A DNA stretch of 64,000 nt, taken from contig VTPC01090619.1 of assembly GCA_011009095.1 (NCBI GenBank), positions 155,452-219,451 of the forward strand, in the 5' to 3' direction. The stretch is from Ignelater luminosus. Its lineage: Eukaryota > Arthropoda > Insecta > Coleoptera > Elateridae. Numbering within the stretch: position 1 is the first letter of the stretch; every line of letters begins with the position of its first letter. Below the pieces are notes generated by a model. That model saw only the letters and a list, made by a program, of their open reading frames with translations, searched no databases and was not told the DNA's origin. This document shows positions 37,101 through 48,746 of the stretch, piece by piece. Made by a program: the position numbers and the translations under genes.

Positions 37101-40100
37101 AAATTACTGGGAGTAACCAGTATTCAGTATTAAACCATGAATCTTTTACTTGCAGTACTAAGTACTTTTCAATAGTACTTGGAATACTCAGTAAAGTACT
37201 GGAAATCAAAACTTTGCAGTATCAGTATTAAGTAAAGACTCTTTAGATATTTCCAGTACTTCTGAATCTTTAGATTACTTTTAAGTACTGGCAGTAGTTT
37301 CAAGTACTGACAGTAGGTTCAAGTACTGCAAGTACTTTCTTAAACGGTAGAGTACCAGTATTAAGTAAATATTCCTTGCACAATTGCCAGTATTGCAGTA
37401 CTGCAAAGTGAGTATCTTTACCATTTGATTTTATATGAGAATGTTATCGAATAGATACTTCAGACTTTCTTTTTATTTTTTGAGTGACAATCAAGGTACA
37501 TATTGATGAAGCTTGCTCTGTAAATGTGTATTATTGGTCAATTTACTAAAAAAATTTTAACATAATAATGATATTAAACAGAAACTTATAAAATAAATTG
37601 TTTTAATTATGTTTTATATAATTTGTCATATTTTATGGAATAACTTAAAAAATAATTGGGAAGATATGTGAAACAAACAAAAAAGATTATCAAAATAAGG
37701 AAAAAAAATTGTAGGAGCAAAAAGGGCGAAAAATAGCAAAATAAGATTTTGCGTGGTACTGTGCTAATCATGTCACGACCGGGTTTTGCAGGTTAATGCG
37801 ATGATAGTTGTGAAGATAAAGTGTCTCTCTTTTCCTTTCTAAGCACTAAACAAGGATTATTTCTATATAAAAAAGTAATATACTGGAACTGCTTCAGTAA
37901 ACTACTTAGAGTATTTATAATTTTACAGTACTTTTCACTACTGGGAATACTTGGACACAATACTGGGAGTAGTTTATATTTTTACAGTACTTTTTTAAGT
38001 AACAAGTAGTACTTGTTAAAAATTCTAAAAAAGAAGTACCAGTACCAGTACAGCAATATTAAAAGTACTGAAAGTAAACTACTTAAAGTACTTCTACTAC
38101 TGATTACTGTATTTACAGTACATTTCTGTACTGAGTATCTCAACTCTGTTTGTCAGTAACATTTTTTGATATTCATACAAATAACGTTGCTATCGTCCCA
38201 TTACAGACCGTCGTTGGGACATCCTGTATAAGAAGTACAGGTAATACGTGCCAAAACTGCAATTCTTTACGGTATGACTAATTGTCGTTTTAACTTTACT
38301 ACTACTACTACTACTACAATAATCTTAAAATTATTTATTGTTTGCAGATTATTGGTCTGTCGAATTGGAGTGATTTCTGATTTGTCAGTAATAACTAGCA
38401 AATTGCTACTTATTGTTAGTAGAAGAGTATCGATATAATATTGCTTGAATCTACACAGTTGTATTTCCATTTAATTTTGAGACATCTTGTATATACTTGA
38501 TGATAATTTTTATACAGTGCGTTCACGATGAAAGAAACAAATTCAATAAGATTTTGCAAAAACGCTGAACCTATCAATCTAAATATGTATTTAAAAAGAG
38601 ATTTTTTTGGCCTACACATAACCTCAATATCAACCCCGTAAAGTCGTTTAGTAAAGTAATTTTTTTTATCTGCATAAGAAAAATTCCCACCTGACAACAA
38701 GTTCCTGAAAATAGTAGCCTCGAAAGCTTGATCTAATGTTCTGTGCAGATCAAATAAGTAGTAAGAGCTGATGTTAAATTAAAGGCAGTAATCCACTTAA
38801 TTTCTTGCCATGAGCGTAGTTATACTCAAGATCTTGAGGGGATTATCGTTCATTTAGCAAAACAAAAGGTATACAAAAACAAATACATGCTGTTCATTTA
38901 GAAATTTTAGGGGACTAATTTAGGTTTTGGGGAGGTAACACCCCCATACTTTTCCACTCAATTTTCCAGCAATCATTAATTGAAACCACTTGATAAAACC
39001 TAATACTCTTATTAGCTTGTTTTATCTTGGCAAACAGCATTCAGAAATCATGTTTAACATTGGATCTTGTAAGTACCGTGCGTTCAGAAAGGAGTGAGTC
39101 TCACGTGATCAAATTTAAATTAGACGCTTGAAATGTGCTTCTTGTAGGTTGGTACTGGTTGAGCGGTTTGAAGAAATAAAATTACTAAATACTGTTATTC
39201 AGTTTCATAACCTCATTTTTGAGTTACTGGTGTTTGCTGTCTTTAAATAAAATAAATAGTAAATTTTATTCTTTTGTCTTTTTAAATACTGATTCATATT
39301 AGTACTATTGATTGACATTTTCTATTTTCTGACGAGGTTATGTTGCTGTCAACTAAGCTATAAAAGCTACCTAGGGGAAATTAATCATGCTTGCCATCTT
39401 GCAACTTTGGTTGCCTAAACAGCTGGTGAAGGCTAAACTAGATCATAAATTCAAAACCTTTTTTAAATTTTTTTATTATGTACACTGCGTAGGCATACAT
39501 AATATTTGACTTTTTATTCTTTTGGAAAGGGTAGAGAGGGGCCTGAGCTCCCTTCTACCCTTCACTGGTTGCAGTTGACGATATGGGTGACTCTCTTATG
39601 TTTTTCAGTGTTTTTACAAAGATCGGTAGATCGAACTTTCGAGTCTAATTTGATCAATTTATTCTTCTTATGCAGATGAAAAGAGAATAAAAGATACAAT
39701 AGAACTTAAAAAACAGTTGAATATCGCCGTTCCACATAAATTGAGGTTTTGAAATGTAAGTATTTATAGTTGATTTCAAAAATGTTATCATTATAAAACA
39801 GTACTGGTGTTTCTTTAGAGGACAGAGTAACCAGTATAAACTCGAGCAATATTATGTTAAGTTTTCAGCTAATTGGATTTTTAGAGATTAGCTATTTTAT
39901 TACTTACAATTAGTAACAGAAATTTATAATCTATGAAGACATATGTAGTTAAGTATACATTAATTCAGCTTAATTGCACGTTTCGAAAGGAGTTATTGGC
40001 ACTTACAACCCTTAAATGCAGTAAATTAATCACCAGATACAATCATATGGAGATACTTCATGTCATTTAGAGCATGATAGGTGAGCTCTCCATGTTCCTT

Positions 40101-41155
40101 GAGAACATCATTTATTTCTTTTCTTAATCGATTTTGAATTTCTTGATTTACACACAGTTCATGAAGTGTAAATGCTATTGTAGATGCTGATGTTTCATAA
40201 CCAGCAGAAAAGAATGTAACTGCCTGAGCTACTAGCCTATCACCATCTACAACAATTACAAATTACTTACTTTATTAATTCAATAGAATACATTTTACTT
40301 ACATAAACGAAATTCTTCATCATCAGACTCTTGGTTTTTTAAATCGACAAGAATATCAATTAAGTCGTTACGTTTTATGTTTGTGATTTCCCTTTGAGTG
40401 ATAGTTTCCATAAAAGCTTTACGTAAAAAGTTAGCAGCAGATATTTCAATAAATTTGAATTTAAATATCTTTACCAAAAATGGCGCATAATAATACGATA
40501 ATACTTGTATGGTCCTGCTAAGCGAACCACTTAACATAGTTCTGCCAGCCCATCTAAAACCACTATTTGCTTTTTCAAAAGAATTTGCTTTAATTCCAAA
40601 CGCACATGTTGCTATAACATCAGTTGTGAATTTTGCAGCCATCTCTTTAGCTTCGATATTTTTACCCGCAGACATTTCAATGTAATTCTTTAAATTCTTA
40701 TTACACTCTTCCAATAAGGGTATCATTAATTTTATTTTATTTAGGGTAAAGAAGGGCGACAGTTTTGTTCTTAGCCATCTCCACAATGGATCTCGAGATG
40801 CAAATAAACCATTGCTCATTATAGGATCAATTGTTTCATCAGATGGAAAATATCTGTTAGAGAATATGTGGAAATCGCTGATTAATATTCTTTTTATAAT
40901 CCCCGGATCGGTTAGTACCAAATAAGGACGATTGAACGCAAAAAAGCCAAAGTAAGGAGTATCAAATTCACGATAGAATCTTCCAATGTATTTCCCTACA
41001 TGTTCCTTCCCTAATACAATATCCAGTAGATTTCCAAAGAAGATTTTCGGTTTAATGTACGGAACTCCCTTGTGTTTCCAATAGTTAAAATTACTAGTAC
41101 AATAAAGATAAATTGATGGAACAAAGATTATTGCAATCAAAATTAGTAGAAACAT
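34200..41155 (-). CDS. Cytochrome P450, CYP6-like (clan 3)
   Basis: Four exons (41155-40303, 40246-40034, 34677-34426, 34360-34200) join in frame to 492 aa, the usual insect microsomal P450 length. The family oxidises plant toxins, insecticides and endogenous lipids using NADPH-P450 reductase at the ER. Visible features are an N-terminal membrane anchor (MFLLILIAIIFVPSIYLYC), helix C WRWLR (125-129), helix I AGYETSAST (about 299-307), helix K ETLRKYPP (from 356), PERF, and the haem loop FGDGPRNCIG with ligand Cys438. The residues after the loop read GELFG, where CYP6 proteins often have an Arg in place of the Leu. Intron 2 (34678-40033) is 5.4 kb and full of repeats. The two exon clusters should not be read as separate genes. 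Confidence 0.93.
34820..35600 (-). mobile_element. Jockey-like LINE 3' fragment
   Basis: Minus-strand remains of the C-terminal part of a non-LTR reverse transcriptase: KRVNSFTDLDVSFES (35382-35585), then STVKLKVEYAFIIWN (35163-35369), then ISLFKLVNS-type and AVCPIQHNS-like sequence reaching about 34930. The order matches the thumb and C-terminal region of jockey-type elements. It is 5'-truncated and broken, in the sense orientation of the P450 gene, inside its large intron. Confidence 0.7.
35601..37090. other. P450 intron, no gene seen
   Basis: Non-coding. A short pair of CCTGTATA-type words at 36909-36976 (TATACAAGGTG and CATCCTGTATA) may mark a 68-bp internally deleted element. Otherwise nothing named. 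Confidence 0.45.
37090..38148. mobile_element. AGTACT-rich hAT-like element
   Basis: Two blocks (about 37100-37420 and 37860-38148) are dense in AGTACT, CAGTACTT and GTACTGG words. They flank about 440 bp of ordinary AT-rich sequence. Read inward from 38148, the right end starts CAGAGTTGAGATACTCAGTA, a typical hAT terminus with subterminal repeats. The matching left terminus is not clear, and no transposase is visible. It is probably non-autonomous. It lies in the P450 intron. Confidence 0.55.
38296..38318 (+). repeat. TAC microsatellite
   Basis: About seven tandem copies of TAC/ACT, giving a 20-odd-bp simple repeat within the P450 intron. Confidence 0.85.
38319..40033. other. P450 intron, no gene seen
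   Basis: Non-coding sequence up to P450 exon 2. A 94-aa open stretch on the minus strand (38416-38700) has no recognisable domain. Confidence 0.45.
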
Positions 41156-41159
41156 CTAG

Positions 41160-42035
41160 AATAATGTTAAAATTTCGTTAAAAACTAAATGTAAAAATGT
41201 GACTGACTTACTTTTTCCAACTTTATTTTAGTGATCACTACCTTTCGCCATTCTCATAGCAGTACTATTGCCGCTATTGTCTTTGGGAAATTCTTAAATG
41301 GCAGTTATTCAACCTACTTTACTCTTGCAATTGTGTTACATGCAATTTAAATATTTATTTCGTTTGGACTGGTCTTTTTAACTCTTGTAACTAACAGTAT
41401 TTTAAAGAATAAAGATATATTAAAATTAGTTGAAAAGTACGTGCGCAACAGACAAATTGACCTATAATTAGACCAACGAATTATATAAAATTATTATATA
41501 AGAAAACATAAAGCATAACCCCTTTTGTTAAGAGCACTCCGTACAGCTCCATATGCGGCGTTACTTCTAACTCTGTTAATATTATACTTAATGGCAAGTA
41601 ATTTTCTTTATACCGAAAATTATTAATAAACAACGCATTAAAAACAAATTTTTTTTCTTATCGAAAAAAAATTTTTTTAAATTTAATCTTGAACTTCCTG
41701 TAAAGAAATAATAAATATAGAAATAATTGCATTTGAAAAAAATTTATAAAACAAAAAATGCGATCAGGAGACGAAAATCCAATTTTTAATTCAGAAGTGC
41801 TGTATAGTGCTGCTTCTAGCGCCCAGCTCTAAATTACAATGTATTCGGGGGCGATGGCAACGTTGTCACCCCCTAAGGGTAGCGGTATCAGAAAACAAAC
41901 ATAAATGCAAGCTATTTAGCTTGCTATTCTGTGCTATTTAGTTCAGCAAGTGATTTGCTGTGCATTTTATGAGTTTTTTCTGTGTAGTGCTTTATATATT
42001 TATTTAAATAACATTTATATTATTATGTGAGTATT
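41160..42035. other. Upstream of the P450 gene
   Basis: Promoter-side DNA of the minus-strand P450. No core element is certain. A short GC-rich hairpin (GGGGG at 41847-41851 against CCCCC at 41869-41873, with TGGCAACGTTGTCA between) stands out from the AT-rich background. Confidence 0.4.
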
Positions 42036-42039
42036 ATGT

Positions 42040-44421
42040 AGTACGGAAAGCCGAACCCGAATATCAGGGTTAATTTTATATGTATAAAACAAGATTGTAA
42101 GTCATTCTGAATAAAATAAGAGCGGACGGAAACAAAATAAGCAAATTAAAAAAGTTTATTATTAGTGTCGGTATATATATATGTTACGGCTAAAGTGCAA
42201 ACTTGGATAGTTTATAAATTAGCTGGATAGTATATAAACTAATAAAATAAATAGTTATTTTGCTAGAAAACTATATTAGCTGATAGTTTCAAAACTAACT
42301 AATACCCTTTGCTAATTTGATTGACAAAGTTGAAAAACTAAAATAGCCAAATGTCTTGGTTAGTTTGTAAATCATCCAATTTGAAATGAGTAGAATAGTA
42401 AATTGCTTTCTAGTGATATAAAATAACCAATATCTTGGCTAGTTTATAAACTAATAAATAATTTGGCAAATTATTAGCTTGCATACATGATTTACATGAT
42501 ATAATTAATGATTCCCATCAGTGCACAGGTCATGGTAGAAGACAAGTTACATTCAAACTAATTAATGAAAAATATTTAAATGTCACGCAAGAAATTGTAA
42601 CTTTGCTTATTGAAGGATGCAAAAACTGCAAATTAAAGAGAAATCAAGTAAAAAAGGGGATTGTAGTGAAAGTGACTGTTTCAAATAACCTAAACTTAAG
42701 ATGTCAGGTAGATTTAATTGATTTGCAAACACGTCCTGACCAAGACTACAAATTTATTTTTGTGTATCAAGACCACTTAACCAATTATGTTTACTTACAA
42801 CCCATGAAAACAAAAACAGCTAAGGAAACAGCTTAGAATCTTTTGGAAGTGTTTATGGATTTAAATAGTCTATATCTACTGCAAAGTGACAATGGCAGAG
42901 AATTTGCAAACCACGCAAGTTTATACTGTTGTTGTCAAATTCAATTTAAAACCTGTTTCTAGACATTTTTGGGGTTGCTAAATAGGAATTTTTAATCAAA
43001 AATAAAAAAAATTAAAATGGTTAGTCCAATCGGGGAATTTAGGCATTTATTTAGAATTGTATTGATAAATTTCCTTTCCAATGTACTTCATTGTTTATCA
43101 TTTAAGTTATTGAAGAACTGGTTCAACTTTGGCCGAATTGTCGAATAGTGCATGGTAAACCACGACACTCGCAGTCTCAGAGTTCTGTTGAAAGAGCGAA
43201 CCAGGATATCGACAATATAATATCGAGTTTTGAAGATAATTTTTATCGACTAGGAACTACATATTCATGATGTACTAAACCAGTTATTTTCACCCAATCA
43301 ATTTGAATTGTGTAAATAAAATTTTCTATCTTTAGAGGATATTTAGACTGATACAGAAATCTCGCTTCGAAGTGCTGTTAGAAATTTTTCAGTTTCTGGT
43401 ACAACCCAGGGCTATGTCAGGTGCCAGTGTAAGAAAATATGTAGAAACAGAAAATGCAAATGTGTCTTTTTGGGAAACTCCTGCAATAGCAAGTGCCATA
43501 ATAGCGAACGATGCTATAATAAATAAATACACAGCACATATGTTTATGTATTTGTCATAAAAATTTGGAAATTTGTTATTCGTTGAGGATTTTCGTTTAT
43601 ATTTAAATATATTTTTATTATAATTACACCACGTTGTCTTATTTAATTTATTGTGCACCAGAATCGCACCATTTAAAGTAACTAAAGCACATGTTAGCTG
43701 GTTTGTATAATAACCAGAAAATTGGCTATTTTATAATACCACCAGTTTTGTTGTTTATTCTAACTTACTAAGTTGGACATTTCATAAACCAGCCAAAGAA
43801 AATGACTATTTTAGTTTTTTCGAATAATTGAAGTAAATTAGCCAAATTGTTTGGTTATTTTATAAACTATCGACTAATATAGTTAAATATGCGTTTTTGA
43901 TCAAACTAGCTGACGGTTTAGATAGTGTGTACATTAACCAGTTACTCTACAAACTAGCCAATTCTACACATTAACCGTAACATATATAATGCGATTTATT
44001 ATGTTCACAAAGTTTTTTTATTGCTTAAGACATTTGGATGCCTAATTATTATGACATTACGTATTTCCATATGAGCATTTGCAAAACGTGCGGCTTCGAG
44101 TACTAAGCTGCATCTTCTTCGATATCTGAAACAATAATTCAAACCGTAGCGTAAGGTAGCGTCTCGAATAACTTGCAGTATCCTCAAGAATTGCGAAAGG
44201 AACGTCGATGGTTTCGTAGTAGTAAATGTACATTTTGCAAATATTCAACAAATGCAAATTCTCAATTGGGTCACAGTTCCTAGACTTGTTAGCATGGGAG
44301 GGGACGGCATAAATGTTGTTGAAAATGCAAAAAGGACAACAAAAGATATGCGATTTTTGGTTCTAATCTATACAATCTGTTACAGATTTTTTTTGTAATT
44401 TGCGGTACGGCTTTCCGTACT
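42040..44421. repeat. Inverted pair enclosing the Ginger-like element
   Basis: AGTACGGAAAGCCGAACC (42040-42057) and the complement of AGTACGGAAAGCCGTACC (44404-44421) match at 17 of 18 positions. They enclose the TIR-bounded element at 42182-43982. This may be an older transposon into which the Ginger-like element jumped. No target duplication is visible at the outer pair. Confidence 0.45.
42182..43982 (+). mobile_element. Ginger-like transposon, broken
   Basis: The ends are inverted repeats starting TGTTACGG (42182, and complement ending 43982), flanked by TATA on both sides (42178-42181 and 43983-43986). A 4-bp duplication and TG...CA ends fit the Ginger superfamily, cut-and-paste DNA transposons whose transposase resembles LTR-element integrase. 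On the plus strand are a CxxC zinc-binding remnant (LLIEGCKNCKLKR), the first catalytic Asp in CQVDLIDL, the second in LQSDNGREF, a glutamate in SSVERANQD-like sequence near 43190, and a Cys-rich tail. It resembles KRBA2/SCAND3-type integrase proteins. The element is broken in several places. Subterminal copies of a TAGTTTATAAACTA-like palindrome fill both ends. Confidence 0.7.
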
Positions 44422-44424
44422 CCC

Positions 44425-45490
44425 TCCTTCAAACGTTTAAGTGAAATTAACGTGCAATTTTTGTTCCCACAGATAACCTGCCTATATTATTTGATAAACT
44501 TTGTATAGTGTTTCAATTCAAAAGACATAAAAGTGTAATTACAATGGGGAATTATGCAAGAAAAGAAAAATAAACAAATGGACGAACTAGAACGTTATCT
44601 GGAAAAAGGAAAAGCCGTAGGAATGCGGCACTCAAAGTACAGTAAGTTTTAAGCAATGAATATTTTTAAATTTTATTAACAATAAACGCAGAAATTCAGA
44701 TATCTTCAGGAATGTACCGGCACTAATTATCAATAAAACCCTGCGTGTTTTAGGGCAAGAAAAACGAAATGCACTCGCCCGACATCCAGTCATTCTCACC
44801 TTGACAAAAACGAACAACCTAATTCGTTTGCAAAGGCAGAATCAACGGTTGCAAATAGAACCGCTTCACCAGGTTGTAGTACGTGGAATGATGTAGATTT
44901 CGGCGTTGGTAACCATAATATATGCAACCTTACGCGTAAAAGATAAAACGCTTGGTTTCAAGGTAAAGTTACAGCTGCATTATAACATGTAGATAACAAA
45001 ATGTTAAGTAAGAAGAATTTACTTGGAAAGATAAAATGTAATAATGCGACAGTTTATAATAAGTTACAAAACATTGAACAACAAAAATTGTAAACTCCTT
45101 TTTGTATTATTTTGAGAAAATTAATTTTTTTTAAATCAATACGAATCGAAACAAAATTAACGAAAACTTTTAAAAAGGAAGTAATGTAAAATCTGTTGAT
45201 TGATTAAATGCAAATAACCATGAAATACGTAACATGTAGGAATCTTTTAGATTCCATTTAATTTGCGACATCCTGTATAACAGACGACGGTGTTTATTTC
45301 ACATCACTTCATTATGTAAAAGTGGGACGACATGCCATATCATTATGCGATTAGATCCATTAAGATATATCTGAGGGCATTAAACGTAGCTAAATAATAT
45401 TTAAATAATAGAAATAAAAATAATATTTATTCCAAGATGTGCGTCATCAAAAGAAAGAATTACTTAATAACATAGTTACAGCTTATTTAG
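44425..45490. other. No gene seen
   Basis: Non-coding. A 29-codon open stretch at 44554-44640 (MQEKKNKQMDELERYLEKGK) ends at a GTAAGT donor but has no downstream exon in frame, so it is not called. A CATCCTGTATA word lies near 45269. Confidence 0.45.
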
Positions 45491-45496
45491 ATATTT

Positions 45497-45571
45497 AGGT
45501 GTATACCTATGAAATGAGCTTTTTTTTTCAATTTTAAACGTTTATTAACAAAAAATGGTTACAAATTTAAT
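45497..45571 (+). mobile_element. Solo end of the Mos1-like mariner
   Basis: These 75 bp match the left end of the intact mariner at 48747-50033 almost perfectly, from AGGTGTATACCTATGAAATG through the T-run and ACGTTTATTAACAAA to ACAAATTTAAT. The match then stops abruptly and no right end follows. It is a deletion derivative or an aborted repair product of the same family, 3.2 kb from the intact copy. Confidence 0.88.
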
Positions 45572-46086
45572 CTGCGTAAGAGATTCATACCGCTTGTTCT
45601 TAGACAACTCATGTTGCTAGAAAGAACAATATTTTATAAAAACTGGTTCCTGAGAAATGCACTTTAGAAGTTACTACAAAAGTTATTTGAAATTTAAACT
45701 AAACGATGTTTGTTATAACTTCTCAAAACGGCAACTTCTTTAAAGGGTTACTCTTTTATATTATACACAAAAGCAAAGAATGTTTTCTATTTGTCTATTC
45801 ACTTTACCCACACGCCGTCGATGACTGCACTGAAGAACGGCATCTAATCTAAAGTTAAACTTCTAATACCTCTGGATCAGGTATACCCAAAACTTTAAAA
45901 AATTTATTTTTTTTAAATCTTAAACAACAGTAAATGCTCATAGGAAATTGAAGGGTTTGATGCCAACCCTCGAGTGGATTACAAAAGTTTTGTTATTAGC
46001 AAACTACATTGAAAAATAACACATTTACATTGCTTAGGAATTATTGCATACATTATCTAAAAATATATACAAAGCAATAGAGTAAT

Positions 46087-46338
46087 TATATTATTGTAAT
46101 TTCTTTTACCTTTTGTTTGTAATATTAATTAGTTTTTTTTCGGTTATGGTAAAAATAAACATTTCTTTTATAATGTTTATTTTATTCTCTAGACATTTCA
46201 ACAATTATTATTGTCTTCTTCTGTAGAATCATAAAATATAAAAAAGGTAAAATTAAAATGACATAATATACTTTTTTGTTAATTAATCACAAAAAATATA
46301 TTATGTTACCATAACCGAAGAAAAAACTAATTAATATT
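46087..46338. repeat. Hairpin element with 13-bp flanking repeats
   Basis: Inverted arms at 46121-46152 and 46306-46338 differ by a single-base indel and one substitution; the core words are AATATTAATTAG and CGGTTATGGTAA. GCAATAGAGTAAT is repeated directly at 46074-46086 and 46339-46351. It has no coding sense. The hairpin looks like a MITE, but a 13-bp duplication is longer than those superfamilies make. Confidence 0.65.
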
Positions 46339-46351
46339 GCAATAGAGTAAT

Positions 46352-47090
46352 ATGCATATCGACTTCATAGGTTTAAAAACGTTTAACGGTTAAAAGAAGT
46401 TTTTGCAAACATGTCCAATAAACATAACAGCATTGCGTATATAAATATATAAAGTAAAGGTATATTAACAGAAGAATTAAAATCAAAATAAAAAATTTAT
46501 TTAAAAAAATTAAATTAAAAAAAAACGGGGTTCGATTTGGGAACAAAAAGTGTATAAACTGGTTCAAACGAACTGCACCTTGCTTCATCTCCACTAGTCC
46601 ACGATGCGCACCTTACCGGGGGGTGTTTATGAAAGTAGTTGTTTCCTCAAAGAAATACAAGTTTTCTCGTTTGTCACACGCTAACCTTTAATGAGTTTTT
46701 AGGCAACCCAACGTACGTTTACCGACCTAATATATTCTCAATTTTTTTGAAAAAAGCTGTACATCAAAAGTTACATGGTGATGACAGCATTTGTTTCCAA
46801 AAGACACGCACACCTTTTAAATACAACCACTAAAATATCGAACGCGCAAGGGACATTTGTGTTATTTTGACCTAACCTCAATCTAACGTATGAATAAGCA
46901 ACATCGAAGCAAAACGTAACGTAGTGTTTTATTAAATTTTTAAACAAAACTGTACAATATATGCTAAAGATGTTCGTTATTTACATCAAAAAACTTTTGA
47001 AAGCACCTCTTACGACCAATAAAAAAATTTTGAAGAATTCGAGGAGATTTATTTTCCAAATTGCTTATAAATGTTTTAAAATAGAGTTTT
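46352..47090. other. No gene seen
   Basis: Non-coding. It may include the decayed C-terminal flank of the transposase relic that follows. Confidence 0.4.
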
Positions 47091-47099
47091 ATAGATCAG

Positions 47100-47720
47100 G
47101 CCACACACAAAAAAAAAGTTAAAACAGTCAAATCGCAGGAACGTGAAGGGTATGGTATTTGAGTGTTCTTGCTTGTTAATCTATCGTCAAAAAACTCTCT
47201 TAAAAACTGAATTGTCTCATCCTGTTGGAAGAATCCTTGTAATTCTTCATTGTCCAGCTGATCAATAAACTGTTGAAGAATCTCACTACGATATCTTTGT
47301 GTAGTAAGAGTACCTTACAAAAATATAGGTCCTATCAACCTACGGCGACTCACCCCTGCCCAGACACCTATTTCTTGTGGATGTAATGTAGTTTCGACAA
47401 AGACATATGGATTTTCTGCTGATTACATTTGCATATTTTGTGAGTTGACATACCCAGAAAGGTAGAACCAGGTTTCATCAGAGAAGAAACTTCCAACAAA
47501 TCATCATTATGTTGGAGTTAGTAGTAGTAAATTAACACATTATGCATATGGTTTATAAATAAACCGTTAACAAAATTGTACGCTCTATGGAAAATCGACG
47601 GACACCTCATGAAAAACAGTTAATTTATAAGGAACATATTTAAATCCTTTTTTAAAATTAATTGGTTTGAAGTCTGAGGAGTTTCAGTCACAATTTCACG
47701 AACTACTGCAATATTTTCTG
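47100..47720 (-). mobile_element. Tc1/mariner-superfamily transposase relic
   Basis: Minus-strand fragments: FLSGYVNSQN after an SDETW-like first catalytic region (near 47460-47490), SAENPYVFVETTLHPQ, IGVWAGVSRRRLIGPIF (near 47325-47380), and QRYRSEILQQFIDQLDNEEL followed by FFQQDE (near 47210-47310). This order is typical of the insect Tc3-like transposases with a DEAWFHLSGYVN motif. It is frameshifted and stop-ridden. The N-terminal part may continue to about 47720. Ends were not identified. Confidence 0.75.
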
Positions 47721-48085
47721 GGGTTCATCTTGAGGAACAAGCACTAATAACAGTTCGATATAACTACCCCTAGAATTTAACTTCTACAGTACCTAAAACT
47801 TCAACTTTACCAATGCAAGTATATCTATTCAATGAATCAAAAGACACCTACGGATGGCCTCTTCGACACCAAACACTTAGAAATTTTTTAAAAAACTTCG
47901 AAAATCGACGAATTTGTCACTTCACAAGCACACCGACTGCCATGACACCATAATATCACGGCTAGGTTCTTATTAGTCCCCGACAGCGTACCAACCGACA
48001 GTACCACAACCCAATTTTCCTAAATCACCTGGAGGACATTAACCCCGCGCAAGCATGAACGAATTAATTCATTCAATTCGGCCCT

Positions 48086-48311
48086 CACAAGATTGGGGTG
48101 GAATTCTTGAAAAAAATGATTGTTTTACTGCTTCTAACCTAACCACCACCTCGCTTCGCCACCATCACAAGATTAGGGTGGAATTCTTGAAAATAATTAT
48201 TGTTGTACTCTTCTGACCTAACCACCACCTCGCTTCGCCCACATCACAAGATTAGGGTGAAATTCTTGAAAAAAATAATTGTTTCACTGCTTCTAACCTA
48301 ACCATCACCTC
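48086..48311 (+). repeat. 80-bp tandem array (split)
   Basis: Units start at 48086, 48166 and 48245 with CACAAGATT. Each carries GGGTGGAATTCTTGAAAA and CCACCTCGCTTCGCC. The third unit is cut by an hAT at 48312 and resumes at 50893, and a partial fourth unit begins at 50914. Units differ by only a few bases, so the array is young or homogenised. Confidence 0.9.
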
Positions 48312-48746
48312 CAGTGATGTGCGTTGACACGTCAACAATGATTGTTGACATTTTCGAGTCACCAATTTGTCAGCAATTGATTTTTCACGTCAAAAATGTC
48401 AACAATATCGACAATGCGTCAACAATGTGTCAACTTTGCAAATAAAGTAGGATTCTGCACATTTGTTAAACCTAACCTGTAAAGACAGGTGCTAAAATAT
48501 ACTAAAATGTCTAATAAGATCATTAATAAGATGTTTAAGACAATTCAAGAATCAAAATGGCTGAAAGTCCCAAGAATAAGAATTTTGATGAATTGGGTTT
48601 TCAATTAAAAAAGACTGTGACAGTAACTGAAGATGGAAAAGAAAAACCAAAATATTATTTAAATAAAATGGCATTAAAAAACTAAATCCTATTTATTTAT
48701 TATTATTTCCATGGAATCAGTAAAATTACAAGTATGTTTACTCATA

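Noticed and set aside
34200-41155. Two neighbouring P450 fragments
   Set aside because: Splice phases join all four exons exactly, and each P450 motif appears once in the right order, so this is one gene.
44554-44640. Small exon ending in GTAAGT
   Set aside because: The next plausible acceptor leads to a stop within 14 codons, and no homology is recognised.
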